Positions 12,972-24,422 are shown, counted from the first letter of the stretch. The stretch is DNA of 64,000 nucleotides from Portunus trituberculatus (GCF_017591435.1 NC_059303.1:1781949-1845948), one strand, 5' to 3'. Notes: generated by a model not told the origin, from the sequence alone. Numbers and translations are program-made.

Positions 12972-13848
12972 GGGGAGAGTCCGGTTTGGAGACCCCAAAA
13001 ATATTAAAAAAATGACTTTTTGTGAAAAAAATATATTTGGTAGGTATACATTTTGGCAACTATCTCGCAAAGATTTAAAAGGAAACTTGCGATAGTTTCC
13101 TTTAAATCCGTTTAAAGGTCCCGCTCAACCACGTGCAGCAGCTGTGCGTTTGTTTACATCAGCAGAGTAAGTTTTTTCCACCCAATTCTACGAAAAATGC
13201 TAAAATCTGAACTTTTTTTGTGTGTGGATATGATATGGCAAGACTGACGACGAGTCTGTGTGGTATCAGTGTTCGGTGGGTCGGTCACAGGGCTCAGTGC
13301 TCTCGTAGCTACAGTCACGCCAGGATGCAGCGCTGTTTCTCGCGACCTCTCTCAGCCCATATCTCAAAACATAAGTTATTCCCCTTCTAACGTTAACCTT
13401 GGAGCCAGTTTTAGCTTGATTTCAATGAAACAAAGACTAAAAGGCAGAGGAATACTTTCTCTTCAAATCATCGCCGCTGTTTTTTATATATGTCTGGTTT
13501 AATTTTATATTAATATTTTTGGTCAAAAAGGCAAAAACACATTTAAAAAAAAAATCATAAAACAAATTTAAAAGCTGAAATGAAAAATCTAACGACGAAG
13601 AAACATTTCATATTATAACGTCTCTAAGTCACAGAAAAATGAAGGTTGTGGGGCCAATAATAACGACGGAGATTCGCTTTTAAATTTTCGTTGTAGTTGT
13701 AGTTGGAGGGGGGGGGAGGGGGACAAGAATGGGGGTCAATGTCTAATGTTGATGTAAATGATGCCAATACTTCACAACATAAAAATCAGAGCGATTCATG
13801 CATATTTACCGGAGATATGGCACCCCCGATCTAAACCGGACTCTCCCC
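12972..13848. mobile_element. 877-bp inverted-repeat element with TTAA target duplication
   Basis: Ends GGGGAGAGTCCGGTTT (12972-12987) and its exact complement AAACCGGACTCTCCCC (13833-13848), flanked by TTAA at 12968-12971 and 13849-13852. Removing the element and one TTAA restores the PogoA sequence seen in other copies. TTAA duplication suggests a piggyBac-type transposase in trans, but the ends start GGGG and not CCY. A TA duplication with an A-leading terminus fits equally well (Tc1/mariner-like). There is no transposase ORF; an 80-codon frame at 13260-13502 has no recognisable domain. Confidence 0.85.
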
Positions 13849-14219
13849 TTAAGCAAATTTTCGTTAAGCGAACCAATTATAACAAGTTTGACCCCTGACT
13901 TGAACTTCCATTGAGAGTAAACAAAGCTACAGTGCATCGTAGTAGAGTAAAAGGTTTAATGAAAGTAAAAATTATGAAATTAAACATATAAGCACTTTAA
14001 TTTAAGACTAAGTCATTATAATGTGCACTAATGTATGTATGTAAGTAACTTTATAATGTTGATGATCTTAAATTTATGAAGGTAGGGAGAGTGAAATGGG
14101 AAAGACACTAACCGCAACTCATGGAATGTAAACAAAGGGCGCATCATTGTATTGCAAACAAAACTTATGTACCACCTTTCCACAAGGCTTTCCATTTTAT
14201 CCATCGCAGAGTCACGAGT

Positions 14220-14456
14220 TCAGGTGGTTCTTTTAGCTTGCAAGGAAGATACGGTCTCACCAGCCTTCTTAATAGAATCTGCTGACTTGAAAATAGTAGA
14301 GACAGTAGATGGAGTCAAGCCATGGTGGCGAGCAATGCAATTAGTTTTCTCGCCTCTCTCATGTCTGTGAATAATATCTAGCTTCACTTCGAGAGTAAGA
14401 GACTTCCTGGTCTTCTTAGCAACGCTAGGCAACATTGCAGGGCGTTTTGGTGGCAT
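14220..14456 (-). CDS. CENP-B/Tigger-type HTH-only ORF in PogoA copy 2
   Basis: A 78-residue ORF from the ATG at 14454-14456 (MPPKRPAMLPSVAKKTRK...) to a stop after SLQAKRTT. It contains the CENP-B N-terminal DNA-binding helices: SLTLEVKLDIIHRHERGEK, then IARHHGLTPSTVSTIFK. Known pogo/Tigger transposases continue into a second HTH and a DDE domain, both absent here. The copy at 26543-26764 ends at the same AKRTT stop, so the truncated form is a family feature and not a local accident. It could act as a binding-only protein; that is inference. Confidence 0.6.
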   Translation of the reverse strand: MPPKRPAMLPSVAKKTRKSLTLEVKLDIIHRHERGEKTNCIARHHGLTPSTVSTIFKSADSIKKAGETVSSLQAKRTT

Positions 14457-14727
14457 TTTGAGCGAGGGAAGACGAGCTGCTGATGACGCTGTTATTGTTT
14501 TGAAGTAGGAGTGAGTGGTGTGCGTTTTGTTCACGAGAGGCGCTGGTGTATTCAAAAGCTTGTCTGCTTGCATGATACAGTGGGGCTTTCAAACTTGGAA
14601 AAAATTACCTAGATAAAATTTCATTAAAGCGAGTTTGGTGTTTGTTAAATGAACAGATGGTAGTAAAAGGAAACGTTCATTGTAGCAAAATTTTTTGTGT
14701 GAACTTTCGTTAAGCGGGGGTTGCCTG

Positions 14728-15018
14728 TACTATGTTGGCTCTCTTCCATTCTAGTGGAACTTTCCCTTCATCTATTGAACTTGTAATTATATCCCAAATT
14801 GGATGCAGTAGTTGCTCTTTACATTCTTTTAACATCCAGCCTGATACACCATCTGGCCCCATTACTTTTCTCACATCCAACTTCTGCAATAATCTTCCAA
14901 TATCCTCCTTGTGCACTGCAAATTCCTGTAATCCTTGGCAATGTAATGTCTTATTAGGTTCTTTGAAATCTTCTGCAGTGAACACCATTTTGAAGCTCTC
15001 ATTTATTATTTCACTCAT
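14728..15018 (-). pseudogene. LINE-B3 ORF2, start of reverse transcriptase
   Basis: Reads ESFKMVFTAEDF, then KVMGPDGVSGWMLKECKEQL and ending GKVPLEWKRANIV at the PogoA junction. These are the RT0/RT1 motifs of CR1-like elements. The next residues are at 12916 and downward on the other side of the insertion. Confidence 0.8.
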
Positions 15019-15061
15019 TTTCTTCTCATCTTTCTTCTCATCTTCTTGCCATTTATGAATT

Positions 15062-16545
15062 TGCAGAAAAGCTTATGTTCATCTTTGCTTTTACTCACCA
15101 CTTCTTTCTCAAAGTTTCTTCCTCTCTCCTTACTCTAATATAGTAATTTCTCGCATCCTTATACTGCTGTCTATTATTGTCATTTCTCTGCTTCATGAGT
15201 TTCTTCCAAGCTTTATCTTTTGCCTGTTTTGCATCTGCGCATCTAGCATCTACTGAGCTTGAATTTTTTTCTAACTGTAAAAAGGTACATATTTCTTTAC
15301 TCTTTCATTATATTTTTGTAAGAATATTTCATATTTGCCTCGTGTTGTCATTCTGTACATAATGTTTTTCCATTCAATGTCAGCAACAAAGTTCCTTAAT
15401 TTTAAAAAATCTGCTCTTGCATGATTAAATCTCTCTTTTTTTTGTAGTCATCTCTAACTTATTCCATCCTCCTCCTGTATTTTCTGCTCTAATGTCACAT
15501 GATCACTTCTTCCCATTGGACTGAGGTATTGTATGCTGGGAGGGGGCTCTGGTTTCTTTGTGAATACTAGGTCAGGTAATGATGGTTCTTCTTCCCCCCC
15601 CTATACGTTGTTGACTCCTCCACCCACTGGTCCATTGTATTTACCATAGTCAACTGTAACACTTCTTTGCTCCACTGTCCAGCATTATCCATTACTTCTA
15701 TCTCTCTCTCCAGTTTATTTTTTTACAGTTAAAGTCTCCAACTAAAAGTATTTTCCATCTCTTCTCAACATGTTATCTATGCACTTAATCACCTCCCTTT
15801 GCATGTCTCAGTTCCCCATGTATTTGTCTTAGATTGCACATATGTAACTAGGATTTTTCTTTTTCCCAATTTCTTTGTTTTGATTGTTATTCCCATTACT
15901 TCCACATTGCCCTTCCCGTATTGCACATCCTCCACACACATATATTGCCACGAACCATTATTAGCACTCCTCCTCCCCCTTTACCCTTCCTGTCTCTTCT
16001 TCAGCTATTGTATCCTTCTTCCTTAAAATTCACATGGATCTCCACTCTTAGTTTTGTTTCAACAATGCACATTACATCCGGGTTTTTCTCTTTCAAATAA
16101 TCCTTAACCTCCAACATGCTGGATAACAACCCATCTATATTAGTATAAGTCACTCAATTTCTTGCCTCCTCCACGATCTCTTCCTTTATCCCTAGATACC
16201 ACTTCTTTAGTATCATATCCAGAATCCTTGAGTAGAAAATATTTTTCTCAATCTCTGTCCTTGTCTTGTTTTTTCCTTAGCTTCATTTCTTAGCATTTTC
16301 TCTTTTTCCCTCTCCTCTATGTTCATATCTTTTTATCCAGATATCTGTATGTTCAGTATCATTGAACAGCTTCCCTTTCCTTGTCATAATTTCCTCCACT
16401 GCCACTTGGGATCTCATTCTCACTTTCATTGGTATCTTAGCCTCCTTCATTAAAACTTCCCAACCTAATCACTTCCTCCACCTCCTGGTCCAGCTCCTGT
16501 GTGCTGTCCTGGACCTGTTTCATAATAATTTTGGCCAATTTCTTT
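15062..16545 (-). pseudogene. LINE-B3 endonuclease and ORF1 end (heavily decayed)
   Basis: Minus-strand pieces include YTNIDGLLSSMLEVKDYLKE (around 16090-16160), a V(M)CIVETKL motif near 16050, GDFNCKK-like sequence near 15730, and a linker rich in K/E. Upstream (16170-16545) is ORF1-like charged sequence. No open frame exceeds about 90 codons. Confidence 0.6.
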
Positions 16546-16549
16546 TATC

Positions 16550-17099
16550 CACGTTCTCTCCGTTCGTTATCCGTCCTTGTATGGAATAATCTTCGCATGT
16601 TTGGTGGGTTCCACTCATACAGCCTTATTAAATAGGGTGGAATTAAAAAGCTTTTCATCTCATGAACTCCCCTCCTCTGACTGACTGTCTTCAGCCTCTT
16701 TCTCACCACCGGAATGTTGCATCCCTTTCTATCTTTTATCGGTCTTTTCATGCTAACTGTTCTATTGATCTTGCTAACTGCATGCCTCCCCTCCTGCAGC
16801 CTCACTGCACAAGGCTTTTTTTTCCTCTTGTCCCTATTTTGTCCAATCCTCTAATACAAGAGTTAACTAGTATTGTCAATCATTCATACCTTTCACTGGT
16901 AAACTCTAGAACTCCCTATCTGCTTCTGTATTTCCATATTCTTATGATTTACTTCTTTTAAGAGAAAGAGGTGTCAAGACATTTATCCCAGGCTTTTGGC
17001 TAATATTTCTGATCTTTCAGGGGGGCTGCAGTTCCAGTGGGCCTTTTTTTTCTAATATTTTGTTGCCCATGGTAGCTCACCCCCTTGCATAAAAAAAAT
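16550..17099 (+). mobile_element. LINE-A 3' fragment
   Basis: A 5'-truncated plus-strand copy. It matches 24130-25410 without the hAT insert: CCGTCCTTGTATGGAATA, then LTDCLQPLSHHRNVASLSIF (16680-16745), the CMPPLLQPHCTRLF motif and the 3' UTR ending TTGCATAAAAAAAATCC. The short A run at 17090-17097 is the tail. Gypsy sequence starts right after it. Confidence 0.8.
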
Positions 17100-17982
17100 C
17101 CATTGTATTAGTAAATAAACCAGATGGTTCAAAACCCGTGTGTCTAGATTACTGGAAAGTAAATGAACATCTATCTGGAGACAGACATCTATCCATTATC
17201 TCATCTGGAAGAGTTAGAAGATGCAGTCACTGCAAAACATATTATGTCACTTTTGATTTAAAAGATGTCTATGATCAAGTAGAGTTAGCAGAGAGCAGCC
17301 TAGATGTGAGCACATTGTGAGGGTGTGGCTTTATATTGTTTTACCAGGCTTCCATTTGGTGTTACCTCATCACCATCCTTATTTTCTCGACACCTAGCCC
17401 ATGTTTTGACTCCAATAAAGAAGAAAGGCTATGTCCATAACTAGCTGGACGATATTATCTTATATGCTCTAGATTTCAACATCCTAGTAGACCAGGTTAG
17501 TCAATAATTCAAAGTATTAGCTGAAGTAGGAGTCAGGTTAAACCTAACAAAGCGTAAATTTGGTCAGCAATCAGTAAAGTACCTAGGCTACACAATATAA
17601 GAGCAAGAATGTAAACTTGATCCTAAAAACATCAAAGCCATTGTCAAAATGAGTTCACCTAAGAACTTAATAACATGTCAGAAGATATCTAGTCTTTACT
17701 GGGTGCTGCAGAAAATTTATACCTTATGTCAAATTAGCTCGGCCTCTGGCTAAGAAAAAAATTTGTATGGGATGAAGATTGTCAGGCAACTTTTGGAAAT
17801 CTGCAAAATAAACTAGTGGATGCACCTATAATTGCCAAAGCTAAAATTGGTGAGCCTTTTGTATTAAACAAAAATGCAATCTAATCTCATGTAGGAGCTA
17901 TGTTAGGTCAGATAAGAGAAGATGGAAAAGAGGTTGCTATAGGGTATTTTTCCAAGAATTTCTAGCCAGCAGTGAAGCACTA
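17100..17982 (+). pseudogene. Gypsy reverse transcriptase and RNase H start
   Basis: Reads LVNKPDGSKPVCLDYWKVNE (17110-17170), YYVTFDLKDVYDQVELAES (17240-17298), a TRLPFGVTSSP motif, then LDDIILYALDFN at about 17440-17475, where the Y of the catalytic YLDD is replaced by a TAG stop. Then NLTKRKFGQQSVKYLGYTI and the RNase H region with IGEPFVLN and YFSKNF. The stop in the catalytic box alone kills the enzyme. Confidence 0.8.
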
Positions 17983-18503
17983 TAGTAAGTCCTCGTTATA
18001 CGGTTCATATGCGTTCCTGAAAACCTTACCGCAAATCGAAATTACCGTATACCAAACCCATTATAACATGTAATAATAGGGGATGTGTTCCAGCACATGA
18101 AAAGTCACCTCTACAGACATGAAAATAGTCGTATAAAAAAATGTAAAGTACTGCACAAAAAAAAATAAACAAAATGTTTTTATTTAACTTTCACTCGCCA
18201 CATATTCTATCAGATGATGTCCCTCCCGAGGCTAAGGGACAATAGGGATTTCAGCCCTTACTCATTATGTCCACAAAAAACACGCCATAAGGATTTCACT
18301 TGTGTTCAGTGGGAAACACGGGAAGGGACTGATTGTTGTGGTGGCCGTGCAGTGTGGTGGCGCTACGGTGTGGTTTAAACAAAACGCGAGCGGATACCGT
18401 ATCTGTGAATTTTTCTTACCCTAAATTGAATCGAGGGTAGTAATTACCAAACACCGTAACTGTGAATTTAACAAATAACGAAGTACCGTATAAGGACTTA
18501 CTA
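17983..18503. mobile_element. PogoE element (521 bp, TA target duplication)
   Basis: Ends TAGTAAGTCCTCGTTATACG and the complement of CCGTATAAGGACTTACTA, flanked by TA at 17981-17982 and 18504-18505. The word ACCGTATA and its complement recur inside both ends, with a CGTTCCTGAAAA core at 18012-18023. There is no coding region. It is inserted in the gypsy RNase H. Confidence 0.85.
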
Positions 18504-18968
18504 TATTCCGTTACAGACAAGGAAGCATTAAGTTAAGTCTCAGCGTGCCAGTTTCTTGCATTTTCTGTAGGACACCAAATTCACCATTTATACAGATCAC
18601 CAACAGCTAGTAACCAACTTCAAGTGAAAGACTGAGTCTCCTAGGATGAATAGGTGAATATAAGAAATGCGTGACTACATGTACAACATCTCATATACCA
18701 AAGGCACCCATAATGTTGTTGTGGATCAGTTAAGTTGTCCAGTTAAAGTCACATGTTGTGAACAAGAAGAGTGTTGGTTAGGAAAGACACAGAAAGAAAT
18801 TAAAGTAATGGAAAGAGATGAACCAGTATGGCAAGAACTAATTGGGTCTTTAAAAGGAGGAGCTTTGCCATGCCATTAGTATTACAAAAAACACATTAGA
18901 TCAGTTTTTGCTTGAAGAGGACATTTTGTGAAATAATTAGATAAAGCAACGGAAGTCGTCATGATGTA
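18504..18968 (+). pseudogene. Gypsy RNase H end and integrase zinc-finger region
   Basis: Continues from PogoE with SVTDKEALS-like sequence, then FTIYTDHQQL (18580-18610), followed by the open piece MRDYMYNISYTKGTHNVVVD (18667-18726), the typical NVVADQLSR motif that ends RNase H. Further on, KATEVVMM at 18945-18966 is cut by PogoF. Frames are broken. Confidence 0.7.
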
Positions 18969-19789
18969 CAGTGCAGACTCAATACTTGAACTTCATTCAT
19001 TCCAAATTACTGTTCGAGCATCAAAAGGTTTGACTATCAATACCTATAAATCAGGTAATTCATTCTAATCTTAGCAAAACCAAGTTTATAAAAATTTCAA
19101 TTATATTTTTTTCATAATTTTGATTTGTATATACCATAAGTGAAGGCTGGTGATGGATAACATAGAAGAGGAGGGGAGAAGGAGGGAAGTTGTCAGAGGA
19201 CCAGTCACCATCCTTGAAAATATCTTTGTAACTTATCTCCTGGTGTGATTCCTGTAAACTCACTAATGGAGGGCTGTGGCTCACAAACACTTGCACTCTC
19301 ACTAGATTCCCTATTTTCACCACTAATAAGCCCTTTTAGTGCCATCATTAGTTTCTAAATGAAAAATTACCAACAGAACGTAGAAGAATGTTGTTTTTCT
19401 CAAGGCTATGGCAGGACTAGGGTATTATCAGTAATACCAGTATCAAAAAGGCAATGGCACCAGCGAGAAGGGAGAGAACAGAGCTTTGTATACAACCATA
19501 TGTGTGGCCATTCAATTATCAGATATTTTCACCAATTATAAGCCTTTGGTGTTAATATAAGTTTATAAAAGTAAAAACTACAGACAGAATACACAAGAAT
19601 GTTATTTTGACTACTACGCCAACACAAATGGCAGAGTGGGGGGAAGGAAGAGGCCAGGGAGCCTTTGTTTACAACCACGTGTGTGAATGTTCACCTCTCA
19701 GGTATTTTTTTTTAGTATTAAATCGAACTTTCGCATTCAAATATTGAAAAGTTTGACTATTAAGACATTGAAGTATTGAGTTTCCACTG
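18969..19789. mobile_element. PogoF element (821 bp, TA target duplication)
   Basis: Ends CAGTGCAGACTCAATACTTG and the complement of AGTATTGAGTTTCCACTG, with mismatches, flanked by TA at 18967-18968 and 19790-19791. The word TTCAAATATTGAA recurs near both ends. An 87-codon minus-strand frame (19060-19323) shows no domain I recognise. It is inserted in gypsy integrase. Confidence 0.75.
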
Positions 19790-20200
19790 TACTTGATGTC
19801 CCACAACCCATAAGAAAGAAAGCTTAGAGGAATCTCATTAAATTATCAGAACATTTAAGTATATATAAAACCATGAAAAAAACTGAACATTATTTTTATT
19901 GAATAACATGATTGTTGTTAAGAAGTATGTGAGATAATGCTTGATTTGTCAACATTAGTACTGCCGGATTGCAATGACTATGGCAGGAACTACCACCAGT
20001 TGATGATCCTCTAGAAAGAGTGTCTGTGGACTTGTTTGATCATATGCCTTGATATCAAGGGAATAGGTATATTTTGGCTGTTTTAGATCACTATAATGAA
20101 TATGTCAAGCTACATGCATTAAAGACCAAATGCAAAGAAGACGTGTGCGAGGTGTTCTAGCTCTACGTAAGTGACTTCAGGCCCCCCAACACACAAGAAG
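19790..20200 (+). pseudogene. Gypsy integrase core fragment
   Basis: In shifting frames: a CLICQH-type zinc-finger end near 19940, then DDPLERVSVDLFDHMP (20008-20052; first catalytic D) and GNRYILAVLDHYNEYVKL (20060-20110). It stops near VSDF at about 20178, before the second catalytic aspartate. Sequence after 20200 is unrelated. Confidence 0.75.
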
Positions 20201-21380
20201 AAATAACGAGACTTGGTGCAGGATTTATCTATTTAATTTGGGAGGAATTTAAAATTTTTGGATTACAATTGTCTCTCCGAAACCTTCAGACCCTAAATTA
20301 GCAAATGGTATGGTTTATTTTTTTTATAATTAAATGCCCTTTCTACCAGAAAGCCATTTTTAAATGTTTTGTGGGGTTCCGTCATAGCCTGACTCACGCC
20401 CTACACAGTATGTGGCCAGGCATCAAGAGGGGAGATGCATCATTTAGCCCTCTACTTTTTCAGAAATAACATCCTTACAGGCATAAATTGATGATAATTA
20501 GAACCAGAAACTTCAAGAAGAGAAGACAACAAGAAACAAACAAAAATGTATCATTGTGGGACCTTGAATCCTAGCTACCCCTTTCCCCTCCATCACACAT
20601 ATTATCTCCAAATACAAGAGCCTCACCTTACCCCACGCCTCACTTCCATGTTTCTCCACCATCTCTTTATATCATAAGACTGCTGTGATCTTTTCAAACA
20701 CAGATTTTACTGCCTTCATCATGACAACTATTCATCACATAACTCTCACAATAATTCTGTTACAAAAGATTATGTTGAAACAGGTTTAAAACTGGACCAG
20801 ATGAGTAATAGATAATTCACTGTATCATTACCTCACTTCAACACTCTAATAATGACTCAGAGAGTCTCCAGTTCAGTAGTAAAACGGCAAATTACTATGA
20901 AGCTGCTGATGGTGCCTTACCAACCTCCACATATGAGTGAATAATATTATCTAAAGAAGCAGGGATCTGATAAGTTATCATCTAATCATGCTCCAGGAAG
21001 TCACTATTGTATACACAATCATGTGTGAAAATTTCATGTCAATCAAATGGATACAAATAGTAAAACAAGGATGAAATTATGAAAATCTTGTTGAGCAAAT
21101 ATCTCAAATAATGTTTTTTTTACACTTCAAAATTTTTTACAAGATTGGCATAAACTCAGATCGACTTGTTTTGTATCATTTTAAACTACAACTAAAATGT
21201 AATTTTTAGTTGGAATTAGAATTATGATTATGTCAATAAACAACAGGATACAGGAAAGTGAAAAAATTTGGAAAAAAAAAAAAAAAAAAAACTAGGCAGG
21301 CAGTTAAACTTGGACTATAGTCCCTGGGTTGGTCAGAGTCCAGCTTATCGTGAAATCTGAGTTATAGGAGTCTGAGTTAT
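20201..21380. other. Unassigned non-coding DNA
   Basis: I see no gene. There is an A-run at 21271-21292. At 21310-21398 a stretch ends GAGTTATTGAGGTTCAACAG followed by TA. That looks like one terminus of another CAG-ended, TA-flanked element, but I found no matching left end. Because gypsy sequence resumes after 21400, this region is probably a large insertion in the gypsy copy or a deletion scar. Confidence 0.4.
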
Positions 21381-21399
21381 TGAGGTTCAACAGTATTAC

Positions 21400-21950
21400 T
21401 CTCCCTCTGTGCAGGATATCCCTTGCAATGGCCACAACTGTTGAGAGACACACAAATCATTATGAACTCGGCCATTCACACCACTACCGGCCTTACTACG
21501 CCTTCTGCAAGGAATTATGGGGCTGCATTGCCTCAAGTGTCAGGGTCTGCAGAGGAATGAGCCCCTGCACATAAGTTACTACAATAGACACATCTGAACA
21601 TTGCGAGAAAGTTTAGGGCAGTGGCAAATAGAAACTGAGTGAACTGGAAAGTGGAAGGTTCTCAAGTGTAGGTTAAAGCAGAAACACTCTTATCTGGTGC
21701 CATTTGAAAACTACACTCCAAGTGGATTGGACCTTGTTATGCTATAGAGTGCATTAGCCATGGTAGTGCATACTGCCTGATGAATGTGTTTGATGATGTA
21801 AAATTGCAAAGGGTTGCACACAAAGTGAAACCATATATAGGGAGGAGCAGTGGATAATGTAACCCCAAGAAGTGTTCATACTTTGAAATGTGAAACCAGA
21901 ACCGTTACCAGTATGCAGGAGAAGACCACCCCCTCGGCTCATTGAGGAAA
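21400..21950 (+). pseudogene. Gypsy pol C-terminal tail fragment
   Basis: Pieces in different frames: KLHSKWIGPCYAIECISHGS-like (21703-21760) and LQRVAHKVKPYI (21805-21838), which resemble the integrase C-terminal domain of gypsy elements, where a barrel fold ends in a VNRLKPY-type motif. It finishes with PEPLPVCRRRPPPRLIEEI (21898-21953). Upstream 21400-21690 is too decayed to assign. It is probably the same gypsy copy as 17100-20200. Confidence 0.55.
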
Positions 21951-21981
21951 TATAAATGAGCTAGGAAGGATTATATATATA

Positions 21982-22475
21982 CAGTAAGCCCCCACATTCA
22001 GCGATCCTATTAGTCTGCTGAAACAATCGCTAAATTGGAATTTCGCCAAATTTGAATTCTACTTTAAATAGGGAAAAATACCAATCAGTCTTTCGTCCGC
22101 CCAAAGTCCCCATTTCGAGTTCCCATTTACAGTTGCAACATTGCCACCTTCACGAGAATCAGCAACTCTGGAACCACTAGTGGAGGCTATGGTGATAACG
22201 GAACTCGCTAAACAGTGAGGATGGGAGCACAAAAAATGAATTCACATGCTGGATTAACACACACAATAGCTCAAGTGTCGAGCGGGAATGCCGGAGGCAC
22301 TGTGGGGCTGACGTCACGGCCAAACAGACATGCGATTGGCTCAGAGCGAGCGGGAGGCGGGACAGTGTAGCGCGGTACATTTGCTAAATATGAGAGAAAA
22401 TCGCTAAACTTGAGGGCTTGGCCCTTTTCCAGACAGTCACTAAATAAGGATTTCGCTAAATTCGGGGGCTTACTG
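21982..22475. mobile_element. PogoD element (494 bp, TA target duplication)
   Basis: Ends CAGTAAGCCCCCACATTCAG and the complement of TTCGGGGGCTTACTG, flanked by TA at 21980-21981 and 22476-22477. The word TCGCTAAATT or its complement recurs at least five times inside the ends. The interior is GC-richer than its surroundings and holds a TGACGTCA octamer at 22309-22316. There is no coding region. The right TA is shared with the start of the next PogoA copy. Confidence 0.85.
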
Positions 22476-22715
22476 TACAAGCAACCCCCACTTAATGAAG
22501 TGGTTACGTTCCAAAAAAACCCTTCATTAAGCGAATTTTCGTTAAGCGAACCAATTATAACAAGTTTAACTCCGGACTTGAGCTTCCATTGAGAGTAAAC
22601 AAAGCTAAAGTGCATTATAGTACAGTAAAAGGTTTAATGAAAGTAAAAATTATGAAGTTAAACATTTAAGCAGTTTAATTTAAGACTGTCATTATATTGT
22701 ACACTAATGTATGTA

Positions 22716-24422
22716 TATCTCTGCCCAGAATCATGCCAAGTCTATTCTTCAACTTGCCAAACACTCCTTCATAAGTAGAAAATGTCAAAATCTTTCAAAC
22801 TCAAACTCCCCTCGAGACTTCTGGCATCTAGCCAAAAACATCTCAAACAACTTCACTTCTTCATCTTTCCCTCCTTTATTTCATCCCGATGGAACCACTG
22901 CCATCTCTTCTATCTCTAAAGCTGAACTCTTCTCTCTAACCTTTGCTCACAACTCCACCTTGGACGATTCTGGGCTTGTTCTTCCCTCTCCTCCTCCTTC
23001 TGACTATTTCATGTCTACAATTAAAATTCTTCGTAATGATGTTTTCCATACCCTCGCTGGCCTAAACCCTCGGAAGGCTTGTAGTCCTGATAAAGTACCT
23101 CCTATTGTTCTCAAAAACTGTGCTTCCATGCTTGCACCTTGCCTGGCCAAACTCTTCCAACTTTATCTATCTACCACCTTTCCTTCCTGTTGGAAGTTTG
23201 CCTACATTCAGCCTGTTCCTAAAAAGGGTGACCATTCTAACCCCTCAAACTACCATCCTATAGCTTTAATCTCTTGCTTGTCTAAAGTTTTTTAATCCAT
23301 CCTGAATAGGAAGATTCTCAAACACCTGTCACTTCATAATCTTCTGTCTGATCGCCAGTATGGCTTCCGTCAAAGTTGCTCTACTGGTGATCTTCTGGCT
23401 CTCCTTACTGAGTCTTGGTCATCCTCTTTTAGAGATTTTGGTGAAACTTTTGCTGTAGCATTAGACATATGAAAAGCTTTTGATAGAGTCTGGCACAAAG
23501 CTTTGATTTCAAAACTGCCCTCCTACGGCTTCTTTCCTTCTCTCTGCAACTTTGTCTCATGTTTCCTTTCCGACCGCTCTATTGCTGCTGTGGTAGACGG
23601 CCACTGTTCTTCTCCTAAATCTGTTAATAGTGGTGTTCCTCAGGGTTCTGTCCTGTCACCCACTCTCTCTCTATTATTCATTAGTGACCTACTTAACCAA
23701 ACTTCTTGCCCTATCCACTTATACGCTGATGATACCACCCTACATCTTTCCACGTCATTTTCAGACACGAGGAACCCTTCAGGAAGTCAACAGATCACGC
23801 AGGGACGCCACAGAATGCCTGACTTCCGATCTTTTTAAGATTTCCAATTGGGGCAGAGAGAATCTAGTAGTTTTCAATGCCTCAAAAACTCAATTCCTCC
23901 ATCTATCAACTTGACACAACCTTCCAGACAACTATCACCTCTTCTTCAATGACACTCAACTGTCTCCCTCTTTCACAATGAATATCCTCGGTCTGTCCTT
24001 TGCTCATAATCTTAACTGGAAACTTCACATCTCGTCTCTTGCTAAAACAGCTTCTATGAAGTTAGGTGTTTTGAGGCGTCTCTGCCATTTTTTCTCATCC
24101 CTCCAACTGCTTACTCTGTATAAGGGCCTTACCCGTCCCTGTATGGAGTACTCTTCGCATGTTTGGGGGAATTCCAGTCACACAGTTTTACTAGATAGGA
24201 TGGAATCAAAAGCTCTTCGTCTCATCAACTCCAATCCTCTGACTAACTGTCTTCAGCCTCTTTCTCACCGCCGGAATGTTGCATCTCTTTCTATCTTTTA
24301 TCGCTATTTTCATGCTAACTGTTTTACTGATCTTGCTAACTGTATGCCTCCCCTCCTCCTGCGGCCTTGCTGCACAAGGCTTTCTTCTTCCTCTCATCCT
24401 TATTCTGTCCAACTCTCTAACG
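22716..24422 (+). pseudogene. LINE-A reverse transcriptase (two stops, one main frameshift)
   Basis: Reads in one frame through 23838 apart from TAA at 23293-23295 and a TGA near 23470. Motifs in order: NPRKACSPDKVPP (about 23064), PVPKKGDHSN, PIALISCLSKVF, QYGFRQSCSTGDLL, a catalytic-A region ALDI.KAFDRVWH with the stop inside it, NSGVPQGSVLSP (about 23625) and LYADDTTLHLST (about 23718-23754). After a shift near 23760 it continues with ASKTQFLHLST, NILGLSFAHNLNWKLHIS, and RPCMEYSSHVWG (24136-24170), up to the hAT junction. Both catalytic aspartates of YADD are present. Confidence 0.8.

Larger units (their letters stand above)
12919..14727 (-). mobile_element. PogoA copy 2, containing a nested TTAA element
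   Basis: Left end CAGGCAACCCCCACTTAACG at 12919 and right end CGTTAAGCGGGGGTTGCCTG ending at 14727, flanked by TA at 12917-12918 and 14728-14729. Without the nested 12972-13848 element it is about 930 bp, so it is a non-autonomous member. It carries a 78-codon HTH ORF near the right end. The word TTCGTTAAGCGAA repeats inside the left end around GTTACGTTCCTAAAAAA. TIR and TA match pogo/Tigger elements. Confidence 0.9.
11546..16545 (-). mobile_element. LINE-B copy B3, interrupted by PogoA
   Basis: A minus-strand LINE-B with its 3' end at ATTTACCTAGTTGT (11547-11560), ORF2 C-terminus at 11552-12352, catalytic palm at 12331-12582 (NLFADDAEL), fingers at 12737-12925, PogoA at 12919-14727, the RT start at 14728-15018 and the endonuclease at about 15640-16165. 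ORF1-like sequence reaches 16545, where a LINE-A 3' fragment begins. Removing PogoA and one TA rejoins the WKRANIV and VPIFK halves of one RT motif. Confidence 0.8.
17100..20200 (+). mobile_element. Ty3/gypsy pol relic (RT, RNase H, integrase), with two insertions
   Basis: Decayed plus-strand gypsy pol without LTRs, gag or protease. RT is at 17100-17760, RNase H at about 17830-17980 and 18504-18660, and integrase at about 18660-18968 and 19790-20190. PogoE (17983-18503) and PogoF (18969-19789) interrupt it. Removing PogoE plus one TA restores the RNase H motif KHYSVTDKEA. Stops and frameshifts are frequent. Confidence 0.8.

Noticed and set aside
13260..13502. Host or transposase gene inside the TTAA element
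   Set aside because: An 80-codon frame without motifs; the first codon is not ATG in a convincing context.
19060..19323. An 87-codon minus-strand ORF as PogoF transposase
   Set aside because: No helix-turn-helix or DDE motif and low-complexity flanks; PogoF is treated as non-coding.
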